From: Straminergon stramineum
Lineage: Eukaryota; Streptophyta; Bryopsida; Hypnales; Calliergonaceae
Length of the DNA: 64,000 bases
Assembly: GCA_963920665.1 (NCBI GenBank)
Contig: OY987270.1
Span: forward strand, 11,434,019 to 11,498,018
Direction: 5' to 3'
The position numbers and the translations under genes are program-made. The notes under the pieces were generated by a model. It searched no databases. It was given only the letters and a program-made list of their open reading frames with translations, and had not been told where the DNA came from. Shown in pieces: positions 11,588 to 24,133 of the stretch; position 1 is the first letter of the stretch; each line of letters starts with the position of its first letter.

Positions 11588-11822
11588 TAAGCAATCCACT
11601 AAAACAAGATAAATGCACTGAATCATTTCCAACCCCATGAAATACCACATTTGTTTGAAGCTAACATCAGGTCATCAATGTAATGACAAGGAAGTGGCAG
11701 TTGTGCTTCATTAACAATGAAAAACTTAACTCTAGTACAGTAGATGGTCCCTTGTAAACATTGTTGCTATAAGGTATAATAATGAAGTTGTAATCCATAC
11801 AATCCACTAATCCATTAGTTAA

Positions 11823-12700
11823 CTCCTGAAGTCCCATTGTCTCCCCAGGGACAAAATGGATTTCAGGTAGGCTCTTACAATCTCAATTTTTATTGTGATT
11901 TTTGAAACTTTTAATGAAAATAGGAAAATACTTCAGCTTTAGGGGAATATAATTTTTTATTTCAATAAGTGCCTGAAAGCAAAAGTTATGCCACCCTAAG
12001 CTCAAAATGACAATCTTTGGACAAAACAAAAAAATCACAAAAAGTTAAAATAAAAAATTTTCAATTCGTTTCTCATTAAAGTATTTTTTTTTTGTCTATA
12101 TGGAAAGATTTCATTCATTCTATTTGCACTAATGATGAGATAGTTATGGACAATCTTGTTTTTTGGGAAGTCTAAGCATCTTCTTGAAAAAATAACTGAT
12201 AGGATTCATCTCCAAATGCAATTTTCACAATTTTTAAAGTTTGTTTGCTAGAACAATCTCACCATTGGGATTGTTGTGTTTCAATTCCATCTGAGAGCTA
12301 TTAATGATTTAGTTTTTTGTTCAATCTTTGACCTAGTACTTCTACTTAATGATTTCTTAAAGAATGAAAATCAAGTGTGTTTTCATTGTAATTTTTTTCC
12401 TAGACTTTCAATGCAATTCTTCAAGATGAATTTTTTTTAATTAAGCATGTGCAGTGCAATAATTTTAAGCTAAGAAGATTCAAAGCCTTACAATGTAGGC
12501 AAGCAAGGTGCCAAAAAATGGTTTTCTTCCCTTCACAAACTCAAATATCTTACAATCCATATGGTCAAAGTTTCTGAAATTTCTTCCACACATTCTTATA
12601 CCAATCAAGTGCAAGATCCTACAATTAGATATGCAAAGAAAACAATTTTGAATGAAATTTGATGAAAACCATTATTTATCCTACCATCTATATGGATATC
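11823..12700 (+). mobile_element. TTAA-type element, family B, copy B1 (right end unclear)
   Basis: The left end CTCCTGAAGTCCC follows TTAA at 11819-11822. The first 180 bp match the inverse of 62000-62176, including the shared phrase around ATGCCACCCTAAG. Sequence near 12540-12630 matches copy B0. The right terminus has decayed and is placed approximately. Confidence 0.6.
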
Positions 12701-12941
12701 ATACAACTTACAATTCAGTTCTTACAGATTCATTGTTGAAAGTTTCATCCAAAAAAATCCAAAAAAATTTAGCTCAAATCTTGAGTATTAGACAATCCCT
12801 ACGATGTTAAGCATTGGTAGATCTACGCCTTTACAAAAATCATGCTAGTTATATCGCACAATGATTTGATGGGGGGCCTTGGCACAATAATTTAGTTAAT
12901 ATCGTGCCCTGACACAATATCTCAGCCCGCCCATTGCTTAA

Positions 12942-13207
12942 CCCCTTTAGGAGGTTGGAGCCACCATTGGCCTACATTTGGCGTATTCAACTCAGATGGG
13001 TGGGAAAAAAGATGTATTTGCAAATATGTGGAACTTGAAGATTGTGGGCATTGGTGTAAGGAATAATTACAAATTTTCTTTTGAAAAATACTGAGATTCG
13101 ATGAGGAATTTGGGACTATGGAAAGTGGACCAACAATGTTTGTATTAATCGCATTGTATCTCCTACAACCTATGAGATGAAAATACAAGGTTGTGCAGTG
13201 TCAGGGA
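12942..13207. mobile_element. Possible short TTAA element
   Basis: Lies between TTAA at 12938-12941 and TTAA at 13208-13211. The ends CCCCTTTAGGAGG and (inverted) TCCCTGACACTGC agree only over the first few bases. Size and flanks fit the other TTAA elements, but there is no second copy. Confidence 0.3.
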
Positions 13208-13246
13208 TTAAGGTACTATTGACTGATTGAGGAGGTCGGTGGTTAA

Positions 13247-14195
13247 CCCCTCATTGCTAGAGGGGATGAAAAGTGTCCTCACATTGTCTGGTAGCCAAAT
13301 TCAAAATGTTGTTACTTTTGCATCCGATGTCTGAATTCAATAAAACTTGTTGGAAAAGTTGCGCATATTAGTCTAGTTTCATTCGTAACATTTTCAGATC
13401 AATCCAAGATGAACTGAGTTTTTCAGAGCCCTTTGAAGATCATAGGATCAATTTGAGTTCACCACATTGCATTCTGATGGCTACAACTTCGGGAGTTTGT
13501 AACTTTTTCATGAAGTGTTTGTTTTCCAAAAAAAAATTGGGGTTTTGTTCCTCTTAAGTTATAGTTATTGTGTTATAATTTTCATGTCAATCCAAGTTGT
13601 TTTGAATGTTTGGGAGCAATTCTAAGTTCAAAATCCAGACATTTTTGCATTATAGGGAACTTCCGCGACTTATAACTTCTTCATATGTGGTCTGTTTTCA
13701 ATCATTTTTGTTAGAAAAGTTTTACATAATAGTCTAGTTTGTGTGGTTAAAATTTCATATCAATGCAAGAGGTAATGAGTGACTAAGAAGCATTTTAGTA
13801 GAGGACGGGGGGGGGGGGGGGGGTTGCCATAGATGTGATTTTTACTTTTTTCATTGCTTTTTGACATTTCAAAACAAATTTGTAGACACAAGGAGTCAAT
13901 TGAATGATTTTTTTTTCTCAAAAGTGTTTCTCTTCTGGTTTCAAATCAGTTTGTTGTTAAAAGTATTTTCATTTGAGTAGGTTTAGAAATTGAATTTTAC
14001 CTCCACATGTGTTTTTAAGAAAATTTCAGCATATTTTTTCAGCACTGAAACATTATAATCATTCAATCTATACGGTCCAATGACCCCAAATTTGTTTCAC
14101 ACCATCTACAACATGCACACTACAAGATTGTACAGTTGAGATTTTCATACTTCATTGAAATTTAGACTTATGGCACTTGAAAAGCAAGGATGTTT
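13247..14195 (+). mobile_element. TTAA-type element, family C, copy C1
   Basis: Begins CCCCTCATTGC after TTAA at 13243-13246 and is collinear with C2 (16360-17315) for most of its length, for instance the stretch around TTTTGCATCCGATGTC. The right terminus is not recognisable and is set where similarity to C2 stops. Non-coding. Confidence 0.6.
13807..13823 (+). repeat. Homopolymer run of 17 G
   Basis: Seventeen consecutive G inside element C1, at a place where copy C2 has a short mixed purine stretch. Such runs are mutable and prone to read-length error. Confidence 0.85.
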
Positions 14196-14676
14196 TACAC
14201 ATGTTTGGACTTTGGACACATGTTTGGACTTCAGCAAAGCGAACGACTTATATCATTTTACAAACCACAAAAACTCCAAAGAAAAAGAATACTTGTGTCA
14301 TGTATGATGACAATTGAGCTCACTTGTTACCACCACCACAGGTGACAATGAGACCAGCTAACTTGTACGTTGCCATCACAACAAATTGATAGGGTTGTCC
14401 AAATTAATAATTGCTTCATGAGGTACCGAATAAGGTATTCAGGAACCACTATAGAAGACCCCACCTAATCCCCATCCACGTTTACATTTTTCACAAATTT
14501 TTGGCTGCTAGAGTATGCCCAAACATTTTGTTGCACTACACTAGCCTTGGCAAGGAGCACAAGGAAAAAATTTTGGCTCCAAAAGTTGTTGTATAGAGCC
14601 CAAAATCATACTTCTTACACAGAGTGACTTCAAAATATAGTCCAAGTAGTGCCAGTATTCTCAAGGCCAACCTCCT
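14196..14676. other. Intergenic, nothing recognised
   Basis: AT-rich sequence with no supported gene; a 61-codon frame at 14411-14596 shows no known domain. Confidence 0.5.
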
Positions 14677-14680
14677 TTAA

Positions 14681-15317
14681 CCCCTAAATGCCCAAGGCCT
14701 GTTTGGAGCTCCTTGAAATTTGCTCTAAATTGAACAAAAAGTCAACATTTTCATAAGTTGTACCAATTTCTTTTGAATTGTAACCGTACAAATTCAAACT
14801 AGACAAGTTAGAGATCACATAGGAAAAAAAAACATAACAATATCACTTACAGATTGAAAGATTATAATGTTTGATCATGAGGGTATAAAAACTATGAAAA
14901 TTTTTCAATTCACTTTTTGCATGTCAACTCTAAAAAGTTGGTCACTATGAAAATATGAGGTTATAGGGCCTAGCATGCACAACCCCAATCAATTTACAGT
15001 TTTTCAAAATCTATTCTACAATTTTTTTAAATGAATTTCTAATGTGATTTTGCCTCCAAGATCTAGTGTATTTGAGGCTCATTTTCAAGAGCCCTCAACA
15101 CTACAGGAAGTCAAGATTGCACTGGGTATCCTTGCACAAAATCTTCAATAGAAAAATCATAATCTTTTATTTTTAAGATCAGCTTTTTGATCCTAAAACT
15201 AGACTTCAAAAAGAATTCTCCAAAAATATAAACTGCTAATAATAGCAATTTGGTTGGGTTTTACTTAACTTCAAAGTTTTTGAAACACCAGAATCTGGTG
15301 CCTTGGGCATTTAGGGG
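14681..15317 (+). mobile_element. piggyBac-like TTAA MITE, family A, copy A2
   Basis: The best-preserved member: 637 bp between TTAA at 14677-14680 and TTAA at 15318-15321, with inverted ends CCCCTAAATGCCCAAGGC matching perfectly over 18 bases. It is the inverse of A1 along its whole length and is collinear with A3. No conserved frame, so it must rely on a transposase encoded elsewhere. The right TTAA is followed at once by GGGTTAA, which may be the remnant end of another TTAA element into which A2 inserted. Confidence 0.88.
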
Positions 15318-15321
15318 TTAA

Positions 15322-15835
15322 GGGTTAATAAAGTGGGAGGGTCCCTCCATCATGCCTCAGGCTACTGCCCTCGCCTTTGCGACAGGACCCTCACAACCCA
15401 GGAAGCTTGAGGGAGGGGCCTCCCATTATACAAAAAATTTACATCACAAAATTCCAAGAACACTAGTCCTCTTTTCAAGTGTAGTTAACTCCTAATTTGC
15501 TTGACAATTCCACCATTCCTAACAAGGGGAATTGAATAATAAAGAAAGACAAGAGCAACAAATCACCCACAAATATCATCAACAATAAGCTTAAGTTAGA
15601 ACTTCAAGAGAGGAATAACGTTACCTTAGTCTCATGCCAAGATGGAGGAGTTGGTCTCAAGCATCCACCAAAAATTAACAATTGAAGAAGGCAATCCCTG
15701 ATAAGAATAGAACTCTAGCTTCTTGTAAAATGCTTCAAAAAGAAACAGACAAATGCAAAAAGAGTGTAATCTATGTTGTCCATTGCAAATCTTGAAATTT
15801 TTAAGTGATAGTAGCAATTGGATATGAGTCTCAAA
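15322..15835. other. Intergenic, nothing recognised
   Basis: Somewhat less AT-rich at 15330-15420. No gene, RNA or repeat boundary is supported. Confidence 0.45.
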
Positions 15836-16235
15836 TATATTGGATTTTGATGGGAAAATCATATTAGAAATTCATTTAAAAAAAATTGTAGAGTAGATTT
15901 TGAGAATTCATAATAAAATTGATTATGGTTATACACCATGTGATGTCCTTTCACCTCATGTATTTTTTATAACCTCAATTTTGGATTTGACATGTGAAAA
16001 GAGGATTGAAAGACTTCAAATCACTTTCACAATTTTATCATTGTCATGATCAAACATTATAATCTTTCAATCCATTTAAGTGAAATTTTTGTCTTATCAT
16101 TTCCTATATGATCTACAACATGTCTAGTTTGAATTTGTATGGTTACAATTTTAAGATAATTGATAGAGCTTATCAAACCTTGGGTTTTTGTTTTGTTTTA
16201 AGGAAACTCCAAGAAGCTCAAATAAGGTCTAAATT
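15836..16235. repeat. Diverged family A fragment
   Basis: Retains the internal order of family A (a stretch like AGAAATTCATTTAAA, then TTGTAGA, then ATTATAATCTTTCAATCC, then GACAAGTT/CATGTCTAGTTTG words) but has lost both ends. It is an older copy than A1-A3. Confidence 0.5.
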
Positions 16236-16359
16236 TTATCCATAACTTTTGATTAGCTTATCAAAATAACAAAAAAAATTTTGGAGATGAAATTTATTTT
16301 GGTTTCCCAACTTTTCTTAGTTCAAAGTGCTTTTGAAAAATGTATTATACTATGCTTAA

Positions 16360-17315
16360 CCCCTCACTGCCCAAGGGGACCCAAAGTGTCTTCAGGTCAA
16401 ATTCAAAGTGTTGTAACTTTTGCATCCGATGTCCGAATTCAATAAAACTTGTTGAAAATTTTGAGCTCTCTCTTCTAGTTTGTATGGTAAAATTTTCAGA
16501 TCAATCCAAGATTTTCAGAATTTTTGAAAACCAATCGAAGTTCACAAGTTCAATTTGTGTTCACCAAACTACATTTGATGGCTGCAACTTTGGGGGCTTG
16601 TTTCTCCTTCATCCAAGGTTCTTTTTCAATAAAATTTGTTGGGTTATGTTCCCCTAGAAGCTTAGTTATTGTGGTAGAATTTTCATGTCAATCCAAGTTG
16701 TTTTGAATGTCTAGGAGCAATTCGAAGTTCAAAATCCCGAAATTTTTGGATTATAGTGAACTTTGACAGCTTGTTTCTTCTTCATACAATGTTTGTTTCC
16801 AATAATTGTTTTGGGAAAAGTTGAGCACACTAGTCTAGTTTGTGTGTCTAAAATTTCAAATCAATCCAAGAAGTTATGAGTGACTGAGAAGCATTTCAAT
16901 CGAAGGAGGTTCAATTTTTGATGTATTTTTTGTAACTTTTCTTGCTATTTTTTGACATTTCAAAGCCATTTTGCAGACATAGTGAGTTAATTGAGTGATA
17001 TTCTTTTTCATTGATGTGTTTGTATGCTGATTTTGAATTACTTGATAGTTTAAAGTTTCTTCATTTGAGTGGATTTAAAAACCAAATTTCGCCTCCAAAT
17101 GTGTTTCTAGGAAAATTTCAGCGTGTTTTTTCAACACATTATAATCTTGCAATCTATGCGGTCAAATGACACCAAATTTGATGCATGTCATCTGCAACAA
17201 GTGTACTCCTAGATTGAACGGTTGAGATCTCTATATCTCACTGAAATTTTTATCTATATAACACTTCAAAAGTGATGCTGTTTTGGAACCAGTTCAGGCC
17301 TCACGCAATGACGGG
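16360..17315 (+). mobile_element. TTAA-type element, family C, copy C2
   Basis: Starts CCCCTCACTGCCCAAGG after TTAA at 16356-16359 and ends so that the inverse reads CCCGTCATTGCGTGAGG, followed by TAAA at 17316-17319 (one base off TTAA). The element is 956 bp and non-coding. A second, similar ACCGGGTAAAC word near 17560 leaves the right boundary slightly uncertain. Confidence 0.65.
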
Positions 17316-17319
17316 TAAA

Positions 17320-17830
17320 CGTTTGTGTCGCAAGATTCAAAAATTGCAATGGATTGTACACTGAATATTAAATGTTGACTACATTCTAATTCAATATTGA
17401 AATGCCAGAAGGCCCAAATCAAGTTACTGAAGATTTCAAGTGAAATTCTACGCAGAGGACCCTCGTAGTGTACACGATATCTCGCTTCATGGTCACAAAA
17501 ATCCAGAGAGTAGATACTCACAGTTTGGAGTTCAAGTTTAGTGCTAGTGCGTCAGAAAACCGGGTAAACTTTAGATTTTCCATAGTTTTTCATAGATAGA
17601 CACGAGACGACCAATGGACCACATGGAAGGTGAAGGAGCATTCCATCTCCAGCATTGCTATTGCCATGAGGTGCATCGGGCATCCAGTTCCCCATCTCTA
17701 CTGCCTAAATTGTCAACTTCAGTATCGTTGTTTCTTCATCTAGGGTGCTCCTCAATGAACTGTGTGCAATAAAAGCAGACACCGGGGTCGTTTTTGAGGC
17801 TGCAGCTCTAATATTCTTTGTCTCGTGAGC
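17320..17830. other. 3' flank of the ACD11-type gene
   Basis: Lies downstream of the minus-strand stop at 17831-17833 and probably contains its 3' untranslated region. No independent gene was seen. Confidence 0.45.
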
Positions 17831-19858
17831 CTACCAGTCCGTACCAATCTCCTTGTCCACATACATGTCGTTAACGTATTGAACAACTGGTCCAGCGGAT
17901 TTAACAAATTCTTGAATATGCTCCCGAGCTGAGTCCTCTGGCAATAGCATGGTGAAACAAGTCATTAGCATACATGTCTCCTTACCTACATATCAACTTA
18001 ACGCAATACTGCAAGCACCTAAGAACACAGCTCCCATGCTTTCAGTCACTTGATTCTACAGCCTGTTTGTCTCTCCTTACTGCACTTGTTGACACATTTA
18101 ACAATTGAAACGGCCTTTACCTAGTTTTCATATCAATCCTCAGTACAATCCTCAATATAACTGTCAATATAATCCTCACTATTGAAAATTCAAAATCCCA
18201 ATTTGACAAACTTAGAATGCCACTACTCCAATAACCACATGTCATAACTCTATTAGACAAATGGAATTTTTTCTTTAAGATGATGGGACCCCACATGTTG
18301 CTATTGCTTTAATACGTCTCATTTTCATTGAGCACCAAAACCTTCGACGTGTTTGAACCGTTGTTTACAATAATAAAGGATTGCCTGGGACTCTAGACCG
18401 GAGGTACTACATGCTCGAAACACAAGATGTGCAGAAAAGGTACCTTCTTCATGTAATTTTTTCAGAAACTGGGCCTTCGTAGGCAACAAGAACATTCCCG
18501 CGCCGACAGCCTTGCGGATAGTCCAACCATGGTGTGGAGCAAAAACTTGCTCGTAGGCTTTAGATGCAGGCTCCTTCAAGGAATTTCCTCTAAAAACCAT
18601 CCCAAGTTGTCCACGAAATCAGCAATCACCGAAGTCACTAAATCAAACCTTTCTTATATATGAAACGCTAAGAAGCCTATATGAAACCAATACTTGGATA
18701 AACAAGTCTGGTGTAAGGTAGGGACACCCATAGTGGTTGCTGACTTAAACTCACTACCCTAATTTTCTAAAGAATATAGCCCACCTAAACATCTGTTCAA
18801 GAGTCACTAATATCAAATACGGTATCAAACTTCATAACTTTCACATGCGGTATCCAAATAACGCATTCATTGGTACATTAGAACAGTCATTCATTTGGTT
18901 TAAATATAAAAACCTGGCAACTAATAATAGGACTAATACTCAGCACTCAAAGTGGCGGTTTGGGGTGTCCCTACCTTATAGGATATGATACACAGTTTAT
19001 TTTTCCTCAGATAGAAAGAGTGGCCAGGAGGCTTACTCGGTGACAAGAATGTGCTCAAACAGGACCCTCACCATGTCCACACCACGCAGCACACGGAGCA
19101 GGTTTCGAGTGTGGCTCCCACCGATCCGTACGGTATCATTTCTAATGTCTTGGTCGACCATCGCCGGCAACGTGGCATAGTCCTTCGCTGCTCCACATAA
19201 ATCATGAACCTTTAAGCCACAGAAAACATGAAATCACTTCAACTCCCAACAATGGGCACCAAAAGACATGCCTAATTTGTACTATGAAGGAGCTAGAGGA
19301 GAAAACCCAACATACACAAGGGTTTCCTCTCCAGGCTCCATGCTCTGAAGACCCCCACCCCGATCCAGGCTTCACAGACCCTCATAAATCACAAATCCTT
19401 TGGGAGCCGGGCAAGAAGGGATAGTGATAAGGCTGGCATGCCCGCCTAAACCAAAAATTCCTCTGGGGCTTGATCTCATTGAACTTTTCTTTTTTTTATA
19501 AATTCCTACACACTACAACCCTCAATATTCGAGTAGGACATTGTCACATCCCATATCCTATAGAACGCTAAAGTCTTCTACACTACCGTCCCAAGAAAAC
19601 GAAGCTATAATCGATCAAGAACACAGACACGTCAGGAGATGTGGAAAAAGGAAGGGCAGTCACTTTGGCAACATAATCCTTCTCGGCAAACTTGAAGGCG
19701 ACGCCAAGGCAGCCGAAGAGAGGCGAGATGAGAGAGCAGGCCTCTGTGAATGAACCCAGTCGCAATGCTGCTGCCTGCCCTTCGCCGAGCTCCCCCTGAA
19801 GCCCTTTCCAGGACTTGGCAATTGCAAACAAAGGCCGGTCCTCACCATGGTTTTCCAT
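17831..19858 (-). CDS. ACD11: ACD11-type ceramide-1-phosphate / glycolipid transfer protein
   Basis: Four exons on the minus strand (19858-19664, 19209-19037, 18589-18444, 17937-17831) join in frame to 206 aa, the length I recall for Arabidopsis ACD11. The whole protein is one GLTP fold. The recognisable blocks are SLISPLFGCLGVAFKFAEK, GSHTRNLLRV, APHHGWTIRKA and the C-terminal GTDW. The residues known to bind the ceramide-1-phosphate headgroup are present: Asp61, Lys65, Arg100, Arg104 and His143. The family moves ceramide-1-phosphate between membranes in the cytosol, and its loss in Arabidopsis causes accelerated cell death. The start chosen is the first ATG after an in-frame stop and aligns with the family N-terminus. 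Intron 1 uses donor GTGACT, a weaker site. Intron 2 holds a 261-bp MITE. A spliced small ORF lies upstream. Confidence 0.93.
18716..18976. mobile_element. TA-flanked MITE, family G, in ACD11 intron 2
   Basis: 261 bp with perfect 14-bp inverted ends AGGTAGGGACACCC, flanked by TA at 18714-18715 and 18977-18978. It lies wholly inside the second intron, clear of both splice sites. The ends resemble those of family F, so the two are probably mobilised by related transposases. Confidence 0.8.
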
Positions 19859-19924
19859 CCCACACCCAATTCTCCCCAAAATTAGATGAATTACAGCTTC
19901 GTCAGGCTTCTAAGCCTCCGACTA

Positions 19925-20222
19925 TCAGTCGGCTTCCTTCTTCAGCAAGGAGCAGAGCTTCTCAACCACACCTGCAATGGATCCAAATCAAGTCACAAGA
20001 ATCAGAATACTCACCACGTGCACAACATTACACATGGCACCTGATGATGCAATAGAGCACTTCACATAATACCTCTTCTTTGGTTAAGCCACCACAATAC
20101 CGAGAACTCAATCGAAGAAAAGAAAAGCGATATCGCCTTCACCAGAAAGGGAAAAGAACGGATTATCCACAAAATACTTCACCATGTCATCTCTCAGTTT
20201 CCGAATGTGCAATTGAATGTGC
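19925..20222 (-). CDS. Spliced small ORF upstream of ACD11 (possible uORF)
   Basis: Two blocks on the minus strand, 20222-20143 and 19971-19925, join in phase through a GTGAAG donor and a CAG acceptor. They encode HIQLHIRKLRDDMVKY, then FVDNPFFSLSG, then VVEKLCSLLKKEAD and a stop. The composition is protein-like rather than random. The stop lies 66 bases before the ACD11 ATG on the same strand. A phase-compatible ATG exon may lie at about 20529-20595 (donor GTGAGA), or translation could begin at the Met of RDDMVKY. I do not recognise the protein. It may be an upstream ORF of ACD11, the tail of a small upstream gene, or chance. Confidence 0.35.
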
Positions 20223-20556
20223 CTGCTGCTAATTCAAACCCTAAAGAAGAAAGAGCTGATTCCAAGACCCAAAACTTCTGACATGCGAGTGTTCAGAACA
20301 GACTCAAATCCTAACCAAACCCTACTGCGAAAACTTACAGAAATGTCGCCTCCACCGTACAATGCCAGCATCAGCAAGTGTTTTCTACGTAAAAGTGAGC
20401 AAAGGGAACAGCAAAGCGTACGAATTGTGCAGCTCGAAGTGAGGAGACTGCGAGGGCAACACAATTTGCAGCTTCTGGGGACGTTGTTGATGGGTACGCG
20501 AAAGAGGAAACGTTGGTTCTCTCACCTCGTGAAATTGGAGTGGCCAATGCTGTGGA

Positions 20557-20610
20557 ATTTGGAGTGGCACGGTATTTGATCGTGCACTTCCATACCGTGC
20601 CACTCCAAAT
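20557..20610. repeat. Perfect 19-bp inverted repeat upstream of ACD11
   Basis: ATTTGGAGTGGCACGGTAT (20557-20575) is exactly inverted at 20592-20610, with a 16-bp spacer. It could be a palindromic regulatory site, a cruciform, or a small foldback element. The phrase GGAGTGG also occurs just before it, at 20537. Confidence 0.85.
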
Positions 20611-20639
20611 ATTTTTAGAGGTACGCCCTTAGAAGTCTA

Positions 20640-21125
20640 TATTCAGCATTTAGAATTCGATTTTGAATTGAAAAATGATTTCTATTTTTCTATTCAAGAT
20701 TTTGTTCAAAGGTGAACATTCGGCAAATCTTGATTTTCTAGTATTAAGGCTCTTGGAGAAGAGACTAAAATACACTTCGGGGTAGATTTTGAGAAGCTGT
20801 AAATGATTGTAATTGCACATGATACATACTTTAACCACTTATTTTCTTCATGACTAGAATTTTTGAATTGGGTTGTGAAAAGATTATTGAAGGATTTCAA
20901 ATCACTTTCAAGTTTTTAATCAACTCGTCATCAAAATTATAATCTTTCAATCCATATGCAATATTTTTGTGTTTATTTTTTCAAAGTGATCCATAATACG
21001 TCTAGTTTATAATTATGCACTTCCATTTTTTTTTAAATTGAAAAAACTCATCAAAACTTCAACTATTTGTTTCGTTTGAGCAAATTCTAAGAAGCTCAGA
21101 ACTTAGTTTTGTAATCTATTTAGAA
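20640..21125. repeat. Diverged family A fragment
   Basis: Similar in order to the inside of A1 (TTCTATTCAAGATTTTGTTCAAAGG, then the GGCTCTTGGAG region, then ATAATCTTTCAATCCATATG), but it lacks the TTAA-bounded ends. An old decayed copy. Confidence 0.45.
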
Positions 21126-22787
21126 CTAAGGGTTCAAATTTAGAAGGAATGGATTATAAAACATAATTCCATACTCTATTATGCTATGTTGTGCGCTAAT
21201 AGAGTGAAAACTATTTTATGGTTTGCTTAAGGCTTACTCAAATTGAAAAGGTACAATTTTGGAAATTCATTGAATAACACAATGTAGGATCTACACATGG
21301 TAAAAAGGTCAATCTATTATTCCACAATCTAAACAGATGCTTTTGGATTAACATTGTAGCCTTGCAAGGGAATTAAAGGAAGTAGAGTAGGATCCAAAAC
21401 AAGGATAGTCTTCAACAAGCAATAGAAAGATATATGTTTTGCTAAAACCACTTATAATGTTTATTTTATTATTCTAAAAATTAGGTGACCAAAATACACA
21501 TAAAATATTATTGGATTTAATATCCTTTGATTTGTAAAAAAATTGTCTAAGCATGTACAATGACTAAAGGTATGACAAATTGACAATAGGTCATGATAAT
21601 GAATATTTATTGGGTGAAAATCAATAATATAACAATACACAATTTTTGAAGGAATATTTTATTATATATTCCCCCTCGTGCGATGAATGAATTGCTTAAT
21701 TGCTAAACCATCCTCAAAGGACATTGCTCTATTTATGAAGAAAATATCCAAACTTAAATGAATAAATGATCATCATCTACATCTTGAGTATTTCATTCAT
21801 GTCAATCTACAATTATAAAGGGTTCCATGACTGTACTAAAGATAAATTTCTTGTAATGTCCTCCAAAACAAAAATTAGCCTTTGAGCACTCCACCATCTA
21901 TTGGGTGGATGATTAATGTTGTGAAAAATTTAGTTCACCTAATTAGTATTCATTTAGGGGCTTTAAAGAAAAACCACATACTATATCAATGAAAAGTAGA
22001 AAGAATGCTCAATACCAATCAATGATATAGATATGTTGGAGGAATTTCAATTCTTCTTTTATTAATTTTCAAAAAGAATCTTATTATAATTAGATTAAAT
22101 ACTTAGGGGATAAAAACCCTAGGCCATTCCACTTACTAGCTCCTATATCCAACCTTTGCAATCACCATCATTAGTCCACCTACCATAAGTGAGGGTTGAA
22201 TTCAACAAAAAAATGTTAAAATGAAATTTCCACATTAGATTTTGAGAGGTCAAGGACACCCCAAAACCAATCACAAGAGGGCATGTGGCACTTTTGCCTA
22301 AAAAAATATTTGCAACAATGACATTTATTTATTGTAATTGGTCAAGTATGCAAGTAGGCTTTCACACTAAAGAGGCAAAAAGGAAGCACGTGGATGACAA
22401 ATAGTTGATGTGTCTTGCCTCTAGCAACAAAATACTTCTAGGAGTTTTTTTTTGTCTAGAATGTGTTTGTAGCATGACACTTCTTTTATAGGATTTTGAA
22501 TTTTTTATCTAGTTGGTTGGGAAGACAAAGAGGAACGTATGTTGTGGCCATCAAGAGCTAAAGAATGCCATACAATTTCTTAGAAACTTCATGGGGGTCA
22601 CCACTTTGTTTAACTTCCTACTCTATGAGTTTTTACATAAAAATGAATATGTGGATTACCATTGAATGTGAGAGGCTAGGAGACCATTGTCTTTCCAACT
22701 TCTTGCTGATATATAATGTGAAAAAGTTCTTAATTTATAGTGAATTTGCCTTCATGTAGGATACATGATGCAAATTCTTCTTGATGA
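21126..22787. other. AT-rich intergenic, nothing recognised
   Basis: Long AT-rich stretch with no conserved protein frame and no confident element boundary. It is probably decayed repeat sequence. Confidence 0.4.
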
Positions 22788-22791
22788 TTAA

Positions 22792-23898
22792 CTCCTAAAT
22801 GCTCAAGGCCTTCATTGAATTTCCATTAGATGAGATTGAGGTGCTCAATAAGATAGTGAGTTCCCCTACATTCTTGGATTGTGGGGAATTTTGGGAACTT
22901 CGCCACATTAGTAGTTTGACATGGTTGAAGTTTGGCCACATCGAAAATATTATATAATTAGTTATTTAATAATTTTTAATAATTTTTTTTATTATTTAAA
23001 TATTTTGAATAATATTGGTTGGTTTACAGAGTAGGGAACAACCTTGAAACAGTCTTCTTGAAAAAATATCTAATTGGCTTGGAATTCATTCATAACTAAA
23101 TAGAAAGTCCAACTTTTGATAAGCTTTATCAATTTAAAAAAAATTGTAACTAAGGTCTATAAAGCATCCATCTAAGAGTTGAAATTGAATTTTAGTGAGG
23201 TAAATATCTTTTGATAAATATCTTTCAATAAATTTTCACGTAGAATTGGCATCTAACTCAAGTTGCTTCATGTTTTTTGGAACTTTGTGGAATTAGTTAT
23301 GAATTTTTGAAGTCAAAATGGCATAGGGCTCTAAAGTGACCTACCCACTCAAATGTACATTGTTGGTACATTCTTGTAATGATGAACAAAAAACATGTAG
23401 AAACTGTGTACATGTTTTAGAACCTAAGCTGATTTCGAGACTCCTACCTTAGACAAATTTAGACCAAATATACTATGGATGACATAAGAGAAGGAAATAA
23501 AAACAAAATCACTTATGGATTGAAAGATTACATTACTTGATGAAGAGGGTTTTTGAGATCAAGAAAATAATATGAGGTTAAAGAACATAACATGCATAGC
23601 CATAATTGATTCATGGTTCTTAAAAGTCTATTGTACAATTTTTATTAAATGAATAAATTTACAATGTGATTTTTTTCCAAGATTTAGTATATTTGAGGCT
23701 CATTTCCAAGAGACCCTTACTCCAAAAGAATCAAGATTTGCAACAAACATCCTTGTACAAAATCTTGAATAGAAGAATCATAAATTTTTTTTTCAAAATT
23801 GGATTATTGATGTTTAAAATAAACTTTATAGGGTCCTCCATTAAAAAGGACACTAGCCCAAATCAATAGCTTAGTAAGATTTTATCTAACTTCAAAGT
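22792..23898 (+). mobile_element. Family A element, copy A5, interrupted
   Basis: Starts CTCCTAAATGCTCAAGGCC after TTAA at 22788-22791. The family A interior then appears in pieces: 23095-23150 and again 23455-23895. A 297-bp TA element splits it, and an extra stretch at about 22815-23070 is not found in the other copies. The right TTAA end is lost; the boundary given is where similarity stops. Confidence 0.55.
23153..23449. mobile_element. TA-flanked MITE, family H, copy H2, nested in A5
   Basis: 297 bp with TA at 23151-23152 and 23450-23451. Its left part (AGGTCTATAAAGCATCCATC) matches the inverse of the right part of H1 at 24134-24446, and its right end reads ...CTCCTACCT. It cuts the family A element in two, which dates H activity after that of A5. 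Confidence 0.65.
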
Positions 23899-24133
23899 TA
23901 AGTGTATTGAGCCTATGAGCCCATAATACTACATACTTATGTTATAGGTGTATATACCATAAAAATCGTCTATGATTATAGGATATATATGTTACAAATA
24001 CCCATATTATAGGTGTTTATGATACATACACCTTCTATAATGAGTCATATCTATATTATAGGTACCTATAGTGTAGACTCAATGCTCACAAGCTCGCATT
24101 TTTGGGCTCACATACTAGTACTGTTGGTATTTA

